This document shows, piece after piece, positions 35,810 to 43,655 of a stretch of DNA of 64,000 bases. Position 1 is the stretch's first letter. Each line of letters starts with the position of its first letter. The stretch comes from Aeromicrobium tamlense (GTDB taxonomy: Bacteria; Actinomycetota; Actinomycetes; Propionibacteriales; Nocardioidaceae): NCBI RefSeq assembly GCF_013408555.1, contig NZ_JACBZN010000001.1, positions 1 through 64,000 on the forward strand, written 5' to 3'. A program made the translations under genes and the position numbers. The notes beneath the pieces are model-generated. The model had not been told where the DNA came from, did not search any database, and saw nothing but the letters and a program-made list of their open reading frames with translations.

Positions 35810-36061
35810 GGTCCGTCCAGTCTTCCACGGCCCACCGCCGCGGATCGAGGGGTGAGACGTCCCTTTTCGGCCGGTGAGACACAGGTCATGTAACACTCGG
35901 GGGGCTTGGTGACATTCGTGGGCTCGAGACCCTCGCCGCCGACCGTCCGCTCGGCCTCGGCCACGATTCCACGCCGACATCTACGATGGCCCTGCCCGCC
36001 GATCGCTTCGACCCGGCCGGCACCACCGCCGCGACAGCGGCCACCGACCGTGAGGACGAGC

Positions 36062-37081
36062 ATGACCACCACGACCCGCGAGATCCACCTCGCCCAGCGA
36101 CCCACCGGACTGCCGGGACCCGAGACCTACCGCTTCGTCGAGCGCGAGCTGCGCGAGCTGCGCGACGGCGACGTGCTGGTGGAGAACATCGTGCTGACGG
36201 TCGACCCATACATGCGCCCGCGGATGAACGACGTGAAGTCGTACGTGCCGCCGTTCAAGCTCGACCACGCGCTCGACGGCGGTGCCGTGGGCGTCGTCGT
36301 CGAGTCGCGCTCCGAGAGCCTGCCCGTCGGCACGGTCGTCCGTCACGGCCTCGGCTGGCGCGAGCACGCGGTGCTGGCCGACCAGTACGCGACGAAGCTC
36401 GACCTCAACGGCCTGCCGACCTCGTACTTCCTCGGCGTGCTGGGCATGCCCGGCCACACGGCCTACGCGGGCCTGTTCGACGTCGCCGCGTTCCAGCCCG
36501 GCGACTCGGTGTTCGTGTCGGCGGCTGCCGGTGCCGTGGGCAGCCTCGTCGGCCAGTTCGCGCGCCTCGCCGGCGCCGAGCGCGTGGTGGGCAGCGCCGG
36601 CTCGGCCGAGAAGGTCGCGCTGCTGACCGACGAGCTGAAGTTCGACGCCGCGATCAACTACAAGGACGGCGACGTCATGGGCCAGGTCGGCCAGGCGTTC
36701 CCCGACGGATTCGACGTCTACTTCGACAACGTGGGCGGCGACCACCTCGAGGCGGCGCTGGAGCACATCAACGAGCGCGGCCGGATGGCGCTGTGCGGCT
36801 CGATCTCGGGCTACAACGACCCGAAGGCCAGCGGTCCGCGCAACATGTTCAAGGCCGTGGGCAAGCGCCTCACGCTGCGCGGCTTCATCGTGAGCGACCA
36901 CGAGTCCCTGCGCCCCGAGTTCGAGCAGAAGGTCGGCCAGTGGCTCCGCGACGGCGACCTCACCTACAACGAGACCACCTGGAACGGCCTCGACGCGATG
37001 CCCGAGGCCTTCGTCGGCCTGCTCACCGGAGCCAACACCGGCAAGGCGATCGTCCGCCTCCGCGAGGACCCCACCGCCTGA
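36062..37081 (+). CDS. NADP-dependent MDR oxidoreductase, leukotriene B4 dehydrogenase / CurA type
   Basis: 339 residues of the zinc-independent PTGR/CurA group of medium-chain reductases: VDPYMRPRM near the N-terminus, GMPGHTAYAGLFDV, nucleotide loop SAAAGAVGSLVGQFAR and FDVYFDNVGG. These enzymes reduce the double bond of alpha,beta-unsaturated aldehydes and ketones using NADPH. A TACGAT -10-like box at 35982-35987 would give a roughly 70-base leader. Monocistronic; its 3' side faces tRNA-Lys. Confidence 0.93.
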   Translation: MTTTTREIHLAQRPTGLPGPETYRFVERELRELRDGDVLVENIVLTVDPYMRPRMNDVKSYVPPFKLDHALDGGAVGVVVESRSESLPVGTVVRHGLGWREHAVLADQYATKLDLNGLPTSYFLGVLGMPGHTAYAGLFDVAAFQPGDSVFVSAAAGAVGSLVGQFARLAGAERVVGSAGSAEKVALLTDELKFDAAINYKDGDVMGQVGQAFPDGFDVYFDNVGGDHLEAALEHINERGRMALCGSISGYNDPKASGPRNMFKAVGKRLTLRGFIVSDHESLRPEFEQKVGQWLRDGDLTYNETTWNGLDAMPEAFVGLLTGANTGKAIVRLREDPTA

Positions 37082-37113
37082 CCGCACCACCCCGCCGCTC
37101 GCCCCCTGAACCG

Positions 37114-37170
37114 CGAGTGGCGCAATTCCGCCCGCCACTCGCCGAGTGGCGGGCGGTTCTGCGCCACTCG
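37114..37170. repeat. Long inverted repeat, family C copy 1
   Basis: Two 28-nt arms (37114-37141 and 37143-37170) match at 26 of 28 positions with a one-base centre; a third partial arm follows at 37183-37193. Core CGAGTGGCGC. It separates the MDR gene from convergent tRNA-Lys and may terminate both. A 16-nt version of the core is at 58013-58028. Confidence 0.8.
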
Positions 37171-37213
37171 GGGACCCGGTCTGCGCCACTCGGCGCCGAC
37201 GGAGGGGGACGAG

Positions 37214-37286
37214 TAGGCCCCGTGGGACTCGAACCCACAACCCGCGGATTAAAAGTCCGCTGCTCTGCCAATTGAGCTAGAGGCCC
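37214..37286 (-). tRNA. tRNA-Lys (UUU)
   Basis: 73-nt cloverleaf on the minus strand: D-arm CTAGCTCAATTGGCAGAGC, anticodon stem GCGGA/UCCGC with loop CUUUUAA (anticodon UUU), T-arm GTGGGTTCGAGTCCCAC, discriminator A, CCA not encoded. Confidence 0.97.
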
Positions 37287-37326
37287 GCGCCGAGGCGCGG
37301 GCTCCAGTCTGCCAGTCGGACCGTGC

Positions 37327-38325
37327 TCAGCGGTCCCACGCACCGCCGAGCAGGTCGCGGACGGCCGCGGCGACGGCCTCCGTCTCGGCCGCGCGCACGC
37401 CCGGCCGGCCGGCCAGGTGCCCCAGATCGGACACGATCGGTCGCAACTCGGCGCCCGGCACCAGGCTCGCCTCGACTGCCGAGTCGGCGACCGTGAAGTA
37501 CAGGTCGGTGGTCGACGGCATGACGATCGTGCGGGCGGTGATCGACGCCAGGGCATGCTCGTGGCCGTCGCGTCCGCGGCCCACGTCACCGGACTGCCAC
37601 GTGTCCATCATCGCGAGCAGGTCGTTGGCGTCCCGGGCCGCGTGGTCCTGCGCCCAGTCCTCCAGGACCGCCTCCACCGACTCGTACCCGAGCTGGCGGT
37701 ACGTCCCGTCCGCGAAGAACTCGCGCGAGTAGGCCCAGCCGGCGTAGACCCGGCCGAAGGCCCGGAGGCCCGCCACCGGAGGAGCGTCGTAGGCGCCCCC
37801 GGCGAAAGCTGGATCGGCGAGCAGCGCCGCCCGGACGCCCTCGAGGAAGACGTGGTTGTGCGGCGAGCAGCGCGCGGCACCGCAGATCGGCAGCAGCGCG
37901 TCCACGCGGTCGGGGTGGCTCACGGCCCACTCGTATGCCTGCATCGCACCCATCGACCACCCCAGGACGAGGCGCAGCCGCTCGACGCCGAGGTGGTCCA
38001 GCAGCAGCCGCTGGGCCGTGACCTGGTCGCGCACGGTCACGAGCGGGAACGCGCCGCCGTTCGACGGCGACGTCGAGACGCCGTTGCCCAGCATGTTCAC
38101 CACGACGACGAACCAGCGATTCGTGTCGAGCACGCCGCCCGCGCCGATCCACGGGCGGTAGCTGTCGTGCGTGCCCGTGTAGTACGAGGGCACCAGCACG
38201 ACGTTGTCGCGCGTCGGCGACAGCGTGCCGTGCGTGACGTAGGCCAGCTCGGCCGACAGGCTCGCACCGGACTCCAAGGGAAGGGAGTCCAGCGCGAGCC
38301 GTTCGACGGTGGAGGTCGCAACCAT
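37327..38325 (-). CDS. Alpha/beta hydrolase, MetX/homoserine acetyltransferase-like
   Basis: 332 residues of the MetX-like alpha/beta-hydrolase group. The nucleophile elbow is GWSMGAMQAYEWA, followed by LLPICGAARCSPHN, and the late Asp/His are in SDLGHLAG. True homoserine acetyltransferases carry GGSMGG; the change here suggests another acyltransferase or hydrolase. It overlaps the glnT stop by one base, so it is co-transcribed with the glutamine synthetase. A role in nitrogen-compound metabolism is inferred only from that link. Confidence 0.85.
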   Translation of the reverse strand: MVATSTVERLALDSLPLESGASLSAELAYVTHGTLSPTRDNVVLVPSYYTGTHDSYRPWIGAGGVLDTNRWFVVVVNMLGNGVSTSPSNGGAFPLVTVRDQVTAQRLLLDHLGVERLRLVLGWSMGAMQAYEWAVSHPDRVDALLPICGAARCSPHNHVFLEGVRAALLADPAFAGGAYDAPPVAGLRAFGRVYAGWAYSREFFADGTYRQLGYESVEAVLEDWAQDHAARDANDLLAMMDTWQSGDVGRGRDGHEHALASITARTIVMPSTTDLYFTVADSAVEASLVPGAELRPIVSDLGHLAGRPGVRAAETEAVAAAVRDLLGGAWDR

Positions 38326-39704
38326 CAGAAGAACGTCAGGTAGCGCTCGGTCTCCCACGAGGAGATGTGCGACTGGTAGGCCTGCCATTCGTCGCGCTTG
38401 AGGTCGATGAACGCGTTGTAGAGCGCCTCGCCGAACACCTCGCGCGAGAGCCCGTCGGCCTGGAACTCGTCGATCGCCTCGGACAGGTTGCGCGGCAGCA
38501 CGTCGATGCCGAGCTCGGCGATCTGCGCGTCGGAGTACTCGTACATGTTCTCGCGGTGCGGGGCGCCGGGGTCGATGCGCTCGCGCACGCCCTCCAGGCC
38601 CGCGGCCAGGATCATCGCCGCGCCCAGGTACGGGTTGCAGCTGATGTCCGCGGCTCGGCACTCGACCCGACCGCCGGCCAGCGGCACGCGCAGCATGTTC
38701 GTGCGGTTGTTGTCGCCATAGCTCACGAACACGGGGGCCCACGTCGAGCCCGACGTGGAGCCCTTGCGGACGAGCCGCTTGTAGCTGTTGACCGTCGGCG
38801 CGATGACCGCGCTGATGGCCTTCGCGTGGCGCAGGATGCCGCCGATGAAGTGGTAGGCGATCTCCGAGACGCCGACGCCGTGCGTGTCGTCGCCCTCTTC
38901 GAAGAGGTTGGCGCCCGTCGCCAGGTCCTTGAGCGACATGTTGAAGTGCGCGCCCGAGCCCGTCCGGTCGGCGAACGGCTTGGGCATGAACGAGGCGAGG
39001 TGGCCGTGCTTGCGAGCGATCTCGCCGGCCATCAGCCGGAAGAAGGTCACGCGGTCGGCCATCGTGAGCGCGTCGGAGTAGGTGAAGTCGATCTCGAACT
39101 GGCCGCGGGCGTCCTCGTGGTCGAACGAGTAGACGTCCCAGCCGAGCTCGTCCATCGCCTCGACCAGCTCGGTGAGCCAGGCGAAGTTGTCCAGCGTCGT
39201 ACTCAGGTCGTAGCAGGGCTTCTCGGCCGTGTCGCGGTCCGAGACCTCCTCGAGGCCGTTCTCGCCCTGGCGCAGGACGAAGAACTCGGTCTCGATGCCC
39301 AGGTTGAAGCCCAGCCCGAGCTCGGCGGCGGCGGCCAGCTGGCGCTCCAGCACGTGGCGGGCACCGGCCTCGAACGGCTTGCCCTCGGTGAACAGGGTGG
39401 AGGGGAAGTAGACCACCTCGGGCTTCCAGGGCAGCCGGAAGCCGCGGCTCAGGTCGGGGTGCGCCGAGACCTCCTCGTCGTTGATGTCCTGGGGGACGCC
39501 GTCGACGGCGGCACCGGTGAACAGCTCCGAGCCGGCGGCCATCTGGGGGAGGTGGCCGATCGGCACGACCTTGCCCTTCAGGCGGCCGTGCACGTCGGTG
39601 AACCCGGCCATCGCGTAGCGGACGCCCGAGGCGGCGAGCTCGTGCTGCAGGGCGCTGACGTCCACGTCGGGGGCGGCCGTGGGGGTGGTGTCGGTGACGC
39701 TCAT
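38325..39704 (-). CDS. glnT: Glutamine synthetase, GlnT type
   Basis: 459 residues of the GlnT (rhizobial GSIII-like) branch, distinct from GlnA by its short N-terminus and by FRLPWKPEVVYFPSTLF. Catalytic elements are visible: IETEFF, GSGAHFNMSL, VNSYKRLV and RVECRAADISCNPYLGAAM. It ligates ammonia, or possibly methylamine in related enzymes, to glutamate. ATG 39704 has AGGAGGA directly upstream. The control region between it and the divergent TetR gene contains two copies of a 19-bp palindrome, indicating repression by that TetR protein. Confidence 0.9.
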   Translation of the reverse strand: MSVTDTTPTAAPDVDVSALQHELAASGVRYAMAGFTDVHGRLKGKVVPIGHLPQMAAGSELFTGAAVDGVPQDINDEEVSAHPDLSRGFRLPWKPEVVYFPSTLFTEGKPFEAGARHVLERQLAAAAELGLGFNLGIETEFFVLRQGENGLEEVSDRDTAEKPCYDLSTTLDNFAWLTELVEAMDELGWDVYSFDHEDARGQFEIDFTYSDALTMADRVTFFRLMAGEIARKHGHLASFMPKPFADRTGSGAHFNMSLKDLATGANLFEEGDDTHGVGVSEIAYHFIGGILRHAKAISAVIAPTVNSYKRLVRKGSTSGSTWAPVFVSYGDNNRTNMLRVPLAGGRVECRAADISCNPYLGAAMILAAGLEGVRERIDPGAPHRENMYEYSDAQIAELGIDVLPRNLSEAIDEFQADGLSREVFGEALYNAFIDLKRDEWQAYQSHISSWETERYLTFF

Positions 39705-39725
39705 GGTGGTCCTCCTGCGATACGG

Positions 39726-39744
39726 TTTCAATGGCTCATCGAAA
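39726..39744. promoter_or_regulatory. TetR operator candidate 1
   Basis: TTTCAATGGCTCATCGAAA, an imperfect palindrome of the form CRAT-N5-ATYG flanked by TTT/AAA. 22 bases upstream of glnT. Confidence 0.75.
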
Positions 39745-39760
39745 GAATGCGTGAACGATA

Positions 39761-39779
39761 TTTCGATAGGTCATCGAAA
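39761..39779. promoter_or_regulatory. TetR operator candidate 2
   Basis: TTTCGATAGGTCATCGAAA, same motif, exactly 35 bp from candidate 1 and 34 bases upstream of the tetR ATG. Confidence 0.75.
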
Positions 39780-39812
39780 CTGTTGCCTGCGTGTTAACTC
39801 ACAGGAGCCGCC

Positions 39813-40514
39813 ATGGTCGAGTCCCCTGCTGCTCGCTCCGTCGGACGCCCCCGACGCACGGGAGTCGCCGGCGGCGATCCGCGTCGCGAGATCCTCGAGG
39901 CGGCCTCGCGACTCTTCGCCGCGCGGGGCTACGCGCCGACCACGATGACGGAGGTCGCGCGCGAGGTGGGGCTGGGCCAGTCCTCCCTGTACTACTGGTT
40001 CCGCTCGAAGGAGGACCTGCTCAAGGCCCTCGTCAGCGCGAACCGCGAGTCGCTCGACGTTGCCGAGCGCCTGGCCGCCGGGGACGCTCCTGCGGCAGTG
40101 AGGCTCTACGCGGTCCTGTACGCCGACGTCCTGCAGATGTGCGAGGGGGCGCTCGACTTCTACGACCTCGAGCGCGCGGCTCGCGCCCAGCCCGACGTGT
40201 TCGCCGAGGTGCTGGACGACTACGGCCGGCTGCGCGACGAGCTGGAACGGATCGTCGAGGCCGGCGCGGAGGAGGGAGCGCTCGTCGCGGCTGACGCCCG
40301 GCTGGCGGTGGTGGCCTGCCTCGCGCAGACCGAGGGAGTCCAGCACCGGTTGCGTACGCCGACTCCGGATGCGAGCGACCGGCCGAGCGCCCTGGCCTCG
40401 ACGCGGGACGCAGCCCGTCTGGCGGCGACGACCGCCGTCCGTGGACTGCTGGCCGAACCCGCGCGGATCGACGAGGTCGAGCGGCTCGCGCTGGAGGCGC
40501 TGGGGGAGGATTAA
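39813..40514 (+). CDS. TetR family transcriptional regulator of the glnT/amt locus
   Basis: 233 residues. The TetR N-terminal helix-turn-helix spans about residues 24-70 (ILEAASRLFAARGY, MTEVAREVGLGQSSLYYWF). The C-terminal ligand domain is not recognisable. It lies between divergent glnT and the co-directional ammonium transporter, with two operator-like palindromes on each side, so it probably represses itself, glnT and amt. It could play the part of AmtR, the TetR-type nitrogen regulator of corynebacteria, though the operator sequence differs. Start supported by AGGAG. Confidence 0.9.
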   Translation: MVESPAARSVGRPRRTGVAGGDPRREILEAASRLFAARGYAPTTMTEVAREVGLGQSSLYYWFRSKEDLLKALVSANRESLDVAERLAAGDAPAAVRLYAVLYADVLQMCEGALDFYDLERAARAQPDVFAEVLDDYGRLRDELERIVEAGAEEGALVAADARLAVVACLAQTEGVQHRLRTPTPDASDRPSALASTRDAARLAATTAVRGLLAEPARIDEVERLALEALGED

Positions 40515-40528
40515 CCGGACGGAAACAG

Positions 40529-40547
40529 ATTCGATGCGTCATTGAAA
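40529..40547. promoter_or_regulatory. TetR operator candidate 3
   Basis: ATTCGATGCGTCATTGAAA, same CRAT-N5-ATYG motif, between tetR and amt. Confidence 0.7.
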
Positions 40548-40563
40548 AGCGGTCGGCGGACTC

Positions 40564-40582
40564 TTTCGATGACGCATCGAAT
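40564..40582. promoter_or_regulatory. TetR operator candidate 4
   Basis: TTTCGATGACGCATCGAAT, same motif, exactly 35 bp from candidate 3 and about 46 bases upstream of the amt ATG. Confidence 0.75.
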
Positions 40583-40628
40583 TGGCGGTGCGTCAGTCCA
40601 CGTCCTGACTGACCGGAGGCGCCCGCCC

Positions 40629-41936
40629 ATGGATCCCACGAACGCCGCCAACACCGCTTGGCTCCTGACCGCGATCATCGCGGTCATCCTGATGCTGCCC
40701 GGACTCGTGCTGTTCTACGGCGGCATGGTGTCGCGCCGCACGACGACGAACATGATGATGATGGTCTTCGGATCGTTCGCCCTGACCGCCTTCATCTGGG
40801 TGGCCTTCGGCTACTCGGCCGTCTTCGGCGACTCGGTCGGCGGCCTCGGCCTCATCGGCAACCCGCTGGAGAGCGCCGGGCTGGGCGACCTGATGGTGGC
40901 GTCCGAGGGTGCGGCGCTGCCGCCGCTGGCGCTGGCCACGATCCACCTCGGCTTCGCCGGCCTGACGATCGGCATCGTCGCCGGAGCAGCAGCCGACCGG
41001 ATGCGCTTCGGCGCCTGGATGATGTTCGCCGCCATCTGGGTCGTGCTCTGCTATCTCCCGGTGGCTCACTGGACCTTCGCCTTCGACGGGGAGGACACCA
41101 CCGGCGGCTGGCTGGCCAACGTCCTGGGCGCGGTCGACTACGCGGGGTCCACGCCCATCCACGTCAACTCCGGCATCGCCGCGCTGGCCCTGGCCATCGT
41201 GCTGGGTCGCCGTCGCACGTGGCCCGTCCAGCCCAAGGCGCACAGTCTCCCGCTCGTGCTGGCGGGCGTGGGCCTGCTGCTGACCGGGTGGCTGGGCTTC
41301 GACGGCTCGGCGCTGGGTGCCGCCGACAACGACGCCGCCGTGGCGATCTTCAACACGCTGGTCGCGGCCTGCGCCGGTACGTGCGCGTGGCTCGTCGTGG
41401 AGAAGGTGCGCGACGGTCACGCCACGACGCTCGGGGCCTGCTCCGGTGCCATCGCCGCGCTGGTCGCGATCACGCCCTCGTGCGGCACGGTCTCCCCGAT
41501 GGGCGCCCTCGGCGTCGGCGTGGTGGCGGGCATGGTCTGCTACTTCGCCGTCAACCTGAAGCGACGCTTCGGCTACGACGACGCGCTCGACGTCGTGGCG
41601 CTGCACCTCGTGGGCGGCATCGTCGGTGCGCTGCTGATCGGCCTCATCGGTCACCCGAACTCGCCGATCGGCGAGGCGGGCCTGCTGCACGGCGGTGGCG
41701 TCGGTCTCCTGGGCAAGCAGGCCCTGGCGCTGGCGGCCACCTGCGCGTGGACCTTCACGCTCACCTGGCTGATCGCGACGGTGCTGCACCGCACGATCGG
41801 CATCCGGGTCACCGACGAGCAGGAGCGCGAGGGCCTCGACGGGGCGATGCACCGGGAGAACGCGTACGAGGACTTCGGCGAGATGGCGCACGAGCCGCGT
41901 GGCCACGCCGAGAAGCAGCACTACCTGGAGGTCTGA
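40629..41936 (+). CDS. amt: Ammonium transporter (Amt family)
   Basis: 435 residues with 11 predicted transmembrane spans. The two pore histidines are in STPIHVNSGIAAL and DVVALHLVGGIVG, and the periplasmic aromatic and Asp positions (AADRMRFGAW) are conserved. It imports ammonium or methylammonium. The first in-frame ATG at 40542 is rejected because GGAGG at 40615-40619 precedes ATG 40629, where homology begins. No glnK/glnD follows, unlike the common actinobacterial amt-glnK-glnD order, consistent with a separate TetR-controlled copy. Confidence 0.95.
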   Translation: MDPTNAANTAWLLTAIIAVILMLPGLVLFYGGMVSRRTTTNMMMMVFGSFALTAFIWVAFGYSAVFGDSVGGLGLIGNPLESAGLGDLMVASEGAALPPLALATIHLGFAGLTIGIVAGAAADRMRFGAWMMFAAIWVVLCYLPVAHWTFAFDGEDTTGGWLANVLGAVDYAGSTPIHVNSGIAALALAIVLGRRRTWPVQPKAHSLPLVLAGVGLLLTGWLGFDGSALGAADNDAAVAIFNTLVAACAGTCAWLVVEKVRDGHATTLGACSGAIAALVAITPSCGTVSPMGALGVGVVAGMVCYFAVNLKRRFGYDDALDVVALHLVGGIVGALLIGLIGHPNSPIGEAGLLHGGGVGLLGKQALALAATCAWTFTLTWLIATVLHRTIGIRVTDEQEREGLDGAMHRENAYEDFGEMAHEPRGHAEKQHYLEV

Positions 41937-41949
41937 GCCTCCGACGAGG

Positions 41950-41982
41950 CGGCGCCTCGCACGCGAGTCGTGCGGGGCGCCG
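41950..41982. terminator. Bidirectional terminator, amt / polysaccharide pyruvyl transferase
   Basis: 14-bp stem with one G-U pair (41950-41963 with 41969-41982) and loop CGAGT, between convergent genes and touching the stop codon of the minus-strand gene. Confidence 0.8.
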
Positions 41983-43455
41983 TCAGCCGCGGAAGAGCGC
42001 GCGCAGCCTGCGCGCGAGCCGCACGAGCAGGCCGCCGGGGGTGACGCGCTCGAGGCGGTCGATCCGCGCGGTCAGCTCGTCGATCCGCTGCTGCTGCCGC
42101 TTCGCCCGCTCGTCGCGCTGGTCGGCCAGACGGGCGTGGCGCGAGCCTGCGCCCTGGTAGGCCGGCGTGTCGAAGGGGTAGTCGTACCGCTTCGGGTGCC
42201 GCGTCATGTCGATGACCATCGCGTGCCGCAGCCAGTCCAGCCGGGCCGCGACCTCGCCGAGATCGGGGCGCGCGAGCGTGTGCACGGCCGGCGGGAACGA
42301 GGCCGCCTCGAGCCGGTCGTCGAACTGCGAGGCGTCGCGGCCGGGCTGCCAGCGGTGCTCGAGGCCGTTGCGCTCGAGGAAGGCGGCGTAGCGGTCGAAG
42401 CGCTCGGGCAGGGCCTCGTGGAACGGCGCGAGGTCGGTGGCCTCGAGGAGGTCCTCGACGCGGACCGGCTCGTCGAAGCGCGGCTGCAGCCGGTGCGGCA
42501 TCCGGTGGTACTCGGCCAGCTCGAGGGTGCGCGAGTCGTGCGCCAGCATGAGCGCGGGCGTGCCCGCCAGCAGCGCGGCCACGTTGCCGTGGAAGCGGGT
42601 GCCGTAGACGAAGTCCTGCTGGGCGAGGAAGTCGTACCAGGACCACGTGTCGACGAAGAGCCGCATCCGGTCCTGCTGGTACAGCGGGTGCCGCAGGTGC
42701 GCCGGCACGAGCGGGTCGGTGACGTGCGGGTGCGGGACGCCCCACAGCAGCAGCCTCAGGTCGTGCTGGTCCTGGCCGACGTAGGTCAGGTTCGGGTGCC
42801 GGGCGCCCTGCTCGGTGGCGAAGGCGCCGATGCCCGGCACCTCGGGGGTCAGGTTGAGGCCGAGCGCGGCGTCCTCGGCGAGCGAGGCCGGGACGTCGCG
42901 GACCTTCAGGTCGGGTCCGTGCAGGAACAGCGAGGGGCAGCCGATCACGTCGATGGAGTCGCCGGGGAAGCCGAGGTCGACGAGGAAGTCGCGCGTGAAC
43001 TCACCGCGGACACCGATCGACGCGGAGCGCTCGAGGACTGCCGCGACGAACCGCCGGGTCACGTCGCGCACGTCCGCGAGGGCGTCGAAGGAGCGGTCGG
43101 CGGGGGCCTGCGCGCCGATGCCGATCACGGTCACGGGGATCGTCAGCTGCTCGACCAGGGCCGCGAGGTTGTCGAGCTTGTCCGCGAAGTCGGCGCGGAA
43201 CGAGTTCGCCATCGGCACGACGAAATGGTCGAACTCGTCGTTCATGCGTGCGGCGTCGTCGGCCGTGGCCGCGCGGCGCTCGCTCAGCGTGGAGTTCGCG
43301 ACCAGCTCGTGCGGGGCCACGTCGAGCGCCTTCCACACGGAGTGCTGGAACAGGAAGTTCCCGCTGTTGGAGTTGAAGACGTCCTGCGTCAGGGTCGTCT
43401 CGGGTACGACCGCCGTGAACGGGTCCTTGCCCGCACGGATGAGGATCCGAGCCAT
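41983..43455 (-). CDS. Polysaccharide pyruvyl transferase family protein
   Basis: 490 residues. The N-terminal 350 residues resemble the polysaccharide pyruvyl transferase/CsaB fold (SNSGNFLFQHSVWKAL at the start, VIGIGAQAP, IGVRGEFTRDFLVDLG, DFVYGTRFHGNVAALLAGTPALML). The C-terminal 60 residues form a basic coiled coil that may anchor it to partners or membrane. Such enzymes add pyruvate ketals to exopolysaccharide or wall sugars. Start follows CACACT by 6 bases (minus strand), consistent with leaderless transcription. Confidence 0.86.
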   Translation of the reverse strand: MARILIRAGKDPFTAVVPETTLTQDVFNSNSGNFLFQHSVWKALDVAPHELVANSTLSERRAATADDAARMNDEFDHFVVPMANSFRADFADKLDNLAALVEQLTIPVTVIGIGAQAPADRSFDALADVRDVTRRFVAAVLERSASIGVRGEFTRDFLVDLGFPGDSIDVIGCPSLFLHGPDLKVRDVPASLAEDAALGLNLTPEVPGIGAFATEQGARHPNLTYVGQDQHDLRLLLWGVPHPHVTDPLVPAHLRHPLYQQDRMRLFVDTWSWYDFLAQQDFVYGTRFHGNVAALLAGTPALMLAHDSRTLELAEYHRMPHRLQPRFDEPVRVEDLLEATDLAPFHEALPERFDRYAAFLERNGLEHRWQPGRDASQFDDRLEAASFPPAVHTLARPDLGEVAARLDWLRHAMVIDMTRHPKRYDYPFDTPAYQGAGSRHARLADQRDERAKRQQQRIDELTARIDRLERVTPGGLLVRLARRLRALFRG

Positions 43456-43461
43456 GGCGCC

Positions 43462-43467
43462 AGTGTG
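43462..43467 (-). promoter_or_regulatory. -10 box, probable leaderless start
   Basis: CACACT on the minus strand, 6 bases before the ATG at 43455. Confidence 0.45.
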
Positions 43468-43492
43468 GCAGAGCGACCCGCCCCTCCGGGGA

Positions 43493-43544
43493 CGGACGAT
43501 GAGGCATCTCGCCCCGCTCCGGCACCCGAATGCCTCATCGTTCG
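43493..43544. repeat. Hairpin between divergent genes
   Basis: 15-nt arms 43493-43507 and 43530-43544 match at 14 positions (core ACGATGAGGCAT). It lies between divergent genes, so it is not a terminator for either. Confidence 0.7.
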
Positions 43545-43550
43545 TCGGAC

Positions 43551-43566
43551 TGTGATCGTGGTCACC
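43551..43566. promoter_or_regulatory. CRP/GlxR-like binding site candidate
   Basis: TGTGATCGTGGTCACC fits TGTGA-N6-TCACA with one mismatch. It is about 30 bases upstream of a TAGACT -10 box (43595-43600) for the pan operon. Confidence 0.5.
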
Positions 43567-43655
43567 TCAGTGCACACGAGGCGGATCCGCGACGTAGACT
43601 GACGGCGTCACTTTGTCTGGTACCCGCTTCGGGACTGGAACGAAAGGCAAGATCC

